From: Variovorax sp. TBS-050B
GTDB lineage: Bacteria; Pseudomonadota; Gammaproteobacteria; Burkholderiales; Burkholderiaceae_C
Reading direction: 5' to 3'
Assembly: GCF_029893635.1 (NCBI RefSeq)
Contig: NZ_JARXYR010000002.1
Location: 558,001 to 622,000 of the forward strand
DNA: 64,000 nt
The translations under genes and the position numbers were made by a program. This document shows positions 62,833-64,000 of the stretch, piece by piece (within the stretch, counting starts at the first letter, position 1; the number at the start of each line of letters is the position of its first letter). The notes below the pieces were generated by a model that saw nothing but the letters and a program-made list of their open reading frames with translations, made no database searches and had not been told where the DNA came from.

Positions 62833-63444
62833 TTGACCACCGCCCCGCCCCGCCAACGCCTCGCCCGCGAAGACCGCTACCGGCAGCTGATCGCCTCGGC
62901 ATGGACGCTCGTGAAGCACGAAGGGATGGATGCGCTCACGCTCGGGCGCCTGGCCGAGCAGGCCGGGGTCGCCAAGCCGGTCGTGTACGACCACTTCGGC
63001 AGCCGCAACGGACTGATCTCGGCGCTCTACCTCGACTTCGAGGCGCGCCAGGAAGCGATCATCGACGCCGCCATCGCAGCCACGCCGAAGCGGCTCGACG
63101 CGATGGCGAGCGTGATCGCCGCCACCTACGTGGACTGCGCGCTCGCGCAGGGCCGCGAGCTGCCGGGCATCGTCGGCGCACTGGCCGGCGCGCCCGAGCT
63201 CGAACTGGTGCGGCGCGAATGCGCCGATGCCTTCCACGAGAAATGCCGCCGCGTGCTGGCGCCGTTCGCGCCCGCGGGCCAGCTCGCGCCGCTGCGCGTG
63301 CGCGCCATGCTGGGCGCGGCCGAAGCGCTGTCGTACGCCGCGGTGGCGGGCGAGATCACGCCGGCGCAGGCCCGGGCCGAGCTGCAGGCCACGATCGCGC
63401 TGCTGGTCACGACGCCGAAGGCGCCGGCCCCGCACAAAAGCTGA
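62833..63444 (+). CDS. TetR-family transcriptional regulator
   Basis: The 203-residue protein has the TetR N-terminal domain: RYRQLIASAWTLVKHEGMDA, LGRLAEQAGVAKPVVYDHFG and SRNGLISALYLDF. The C-terminal ligand-binding domain is helical. The only start giving the full helix-turn-helix is the TTG at 62833; no in-frame ATG precedes it. It likely represses itself and the divergent oxidoreductase through the paired TGTAC site. The inducer is unknown. Confidence 0.9.
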   Translation: MTTAPPRQRLAREDRYRQLIASAWTLVKHEGMDALTLGRLAEQAGVAKPVVYDHFGSRNGLISALYLDFEARQEAIIDAAIAATPKRLDAMASVIAATYVDCALAQGRELPGIVGALAGAPELELVRRECADAFHEKCRRVLAPFAPAGQLAPLRVRAMLGAAEALSYAAVAGEITPAQARAELQATIALLVTTPKAPAPHKS

Positions 63445-63468
63445 CGCAGGCGTTACGCTCGGCTCCTC

Positions 63469-63960
63469 ATGCCCCGCTCACCGAAGACCCCTCCCGCCAG
63501 GACCGAGCCGGCGCCCGGCCCGGCCGGCAAGCACGACCGGCTCGACGCCCGCGTGCTCGAAGCCTTCGTCGGCTACAACGCGCGCCGCGCGTGGCTGATC
63601 GTGAGCGACGTGTTCGCCGAGCGCATGGCGCCCTACGGGCTCAAGCAGATCGACTTCTCGGTGCTCTCGCTGCTGGCCCACAACCCCGGCGCCACCTCGC
63701 GCCAGCTCTGCAACACGCTGGACATCCTGCCGCCCAACCTCGTGAGCCTGGTCTCCACGCTCGACAGCCGCGGGCTCATCGAGCGCCGGCCGCATCCGCA
63801 CGACGGCCGTGCGGTCGGCCTGCATCTCACCGAGGCCGGCGAGAAGCTGATCCGCGAGGCCGAGCAGACCGTGATGCAGCTCGAAGCCGACGCGAGCGCA
63901 CGCCTCACGCTGCGCGAGCGCGAGACGCTGATCCGGCTGCTGCAGAAGATCTATCTCTGA
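63469..63960 (+). CDS. MarR-family transcriptional regulator
   Basis: The 163-residue regulator has a Pro-rich N-terminus of about 25 residues, then the MarR fold: LKQIDFSVLSLLAHNPGATS, LCNTLDILPPNLVSLVSTLD and the wing RGLIERRPHPHDGRAVGL. MarR proteins often sense aromatic acids or their CoA esters, so it is a candidate regulator of the catabolic operon at 54974, although 8 kb away. It begins 25 bases after the TetR gene. Confidence 0.92.
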   Translation: MPRSPKTPPARTEPAPGPAGKHDRLDARVLEAFVGYNARRAWLIVSDVFAERMAPYGLKQIDFSVLSLLAHNPGATSRQLCNTLDILPPNLVSLVSTLDSRGLIERRPHPHDGRAVGLHLTEAGEKLIREAEQTVMQLEADASARLTLRERETLIRLLQKIYL

Positions 63961-63973
63961 CGCGGGGCGGCCG

Positions 63974-64000
63974 CTACAGGCCGCGCTCCACCATGTCGAT
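63974..64000 (-). CDS. C-terminal tail of an unidentified gene entering from the right
   Basis: A leftward frame ends with TAG at 63974-63976. Only eight codons lie in the window (IDMVERGL). The position, facing MarR tail to tail, fits the end of a real gene, but nothing can be said about its product. Confidence 0.35.
   Translation of the reverse strand: MDMVERGL

Overview
The window is a chromosomal segment of a very GC-rich betaproteobacterium. Gene content and order (mutM, lolB, ispE, prs, rplY, pth; a caa3-type oxidase cluster with Burkholderiales-specific small proteins; rpoH behind a CIRCE element; Bug-type binding proteins) point to Burkholderiales, family Comamonadaceae, most like Variovorax. 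This placement rests on recognised protein families and synteny, not on a database search. There is one tRNA (Gln, UUG). I see no rRNA, CRISPR array, prophage or transposase.

Layout. 1-8035 is a housekeeping block: the 5' end of a dynamin-like GTPase gene, mutM, a TPR protein, lolB, ispE, tRNA-Gln, prs, rplY, pth, a small secreted protein and a YfhL-type ferredoxin. 8098-24008 looks accessory. It holds a five-gene peptide-type ABC importer with an amidase, a LysR/tautomerase pair, a TTC38-like protein, a D-aminoacylase, a histidine phosphatase, an alpha/beta hydrolase, and the operon pxpB-pxpC-pxpA-pcp, which recovers glutamate from pyroglutamyl peptides. A REP-like palindromic element closes this block. 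24150-31120 returns to housekeeping: coaD, rsmD, then an argO/argP exporter-regulator pair (argO probably frameshifted at its 5' end), an M16 protease pair and ftsY. 31199-36600 holds a repeat-rich lipoprotein, a hybrid kinase with its NarL-type regulator, an Mpo1-like membrane protein and rpoH, the last behind a perfect CIRCE operator.

36659-47466 runs leftward: an AlkC-like HEAT-repeat protein, then the complete aa3/caa3 cytochrome oxidase biogenesis cluster (ctaC, ctaD, a 38-residue protein, ctaG, a DUF2970 protein, ctaE, SURF1, a thioredoxin-fold-like membrane protein, ctaA, ctaB, SCO), with one small gene on the opposite strand. Then come a DUF2244 protein, a BioC-like methyltransferase with no visible SAM-binding motif I, comF, trmL, a MaoC hydratase, an orphan ParA ATPase and a kefF-kefC potassium efflux pair.

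54003-63960 is a catabolic and regulatory region. An amidohydrolase diverges from a crotonase/acyl-CoA synthetase/SDR/Bug/acyl-CoA dehydrogenase operon that could run a CoA-dependent beta-oxidation of an imported carboxylic acid; no thiolase is in view. It is followed by an SRPBCC-ArsR pair with two copies of a clear operator, a flavodoxin-fold oxidoreductase divergent from a TetR regulator with a paired operator, and a MarR regulator. The most checkable regulatory findings are the CIRCE-rpoH site, the consensus promoter inside ispE, the ArsR and TetR operators and the probable argO frameshift.
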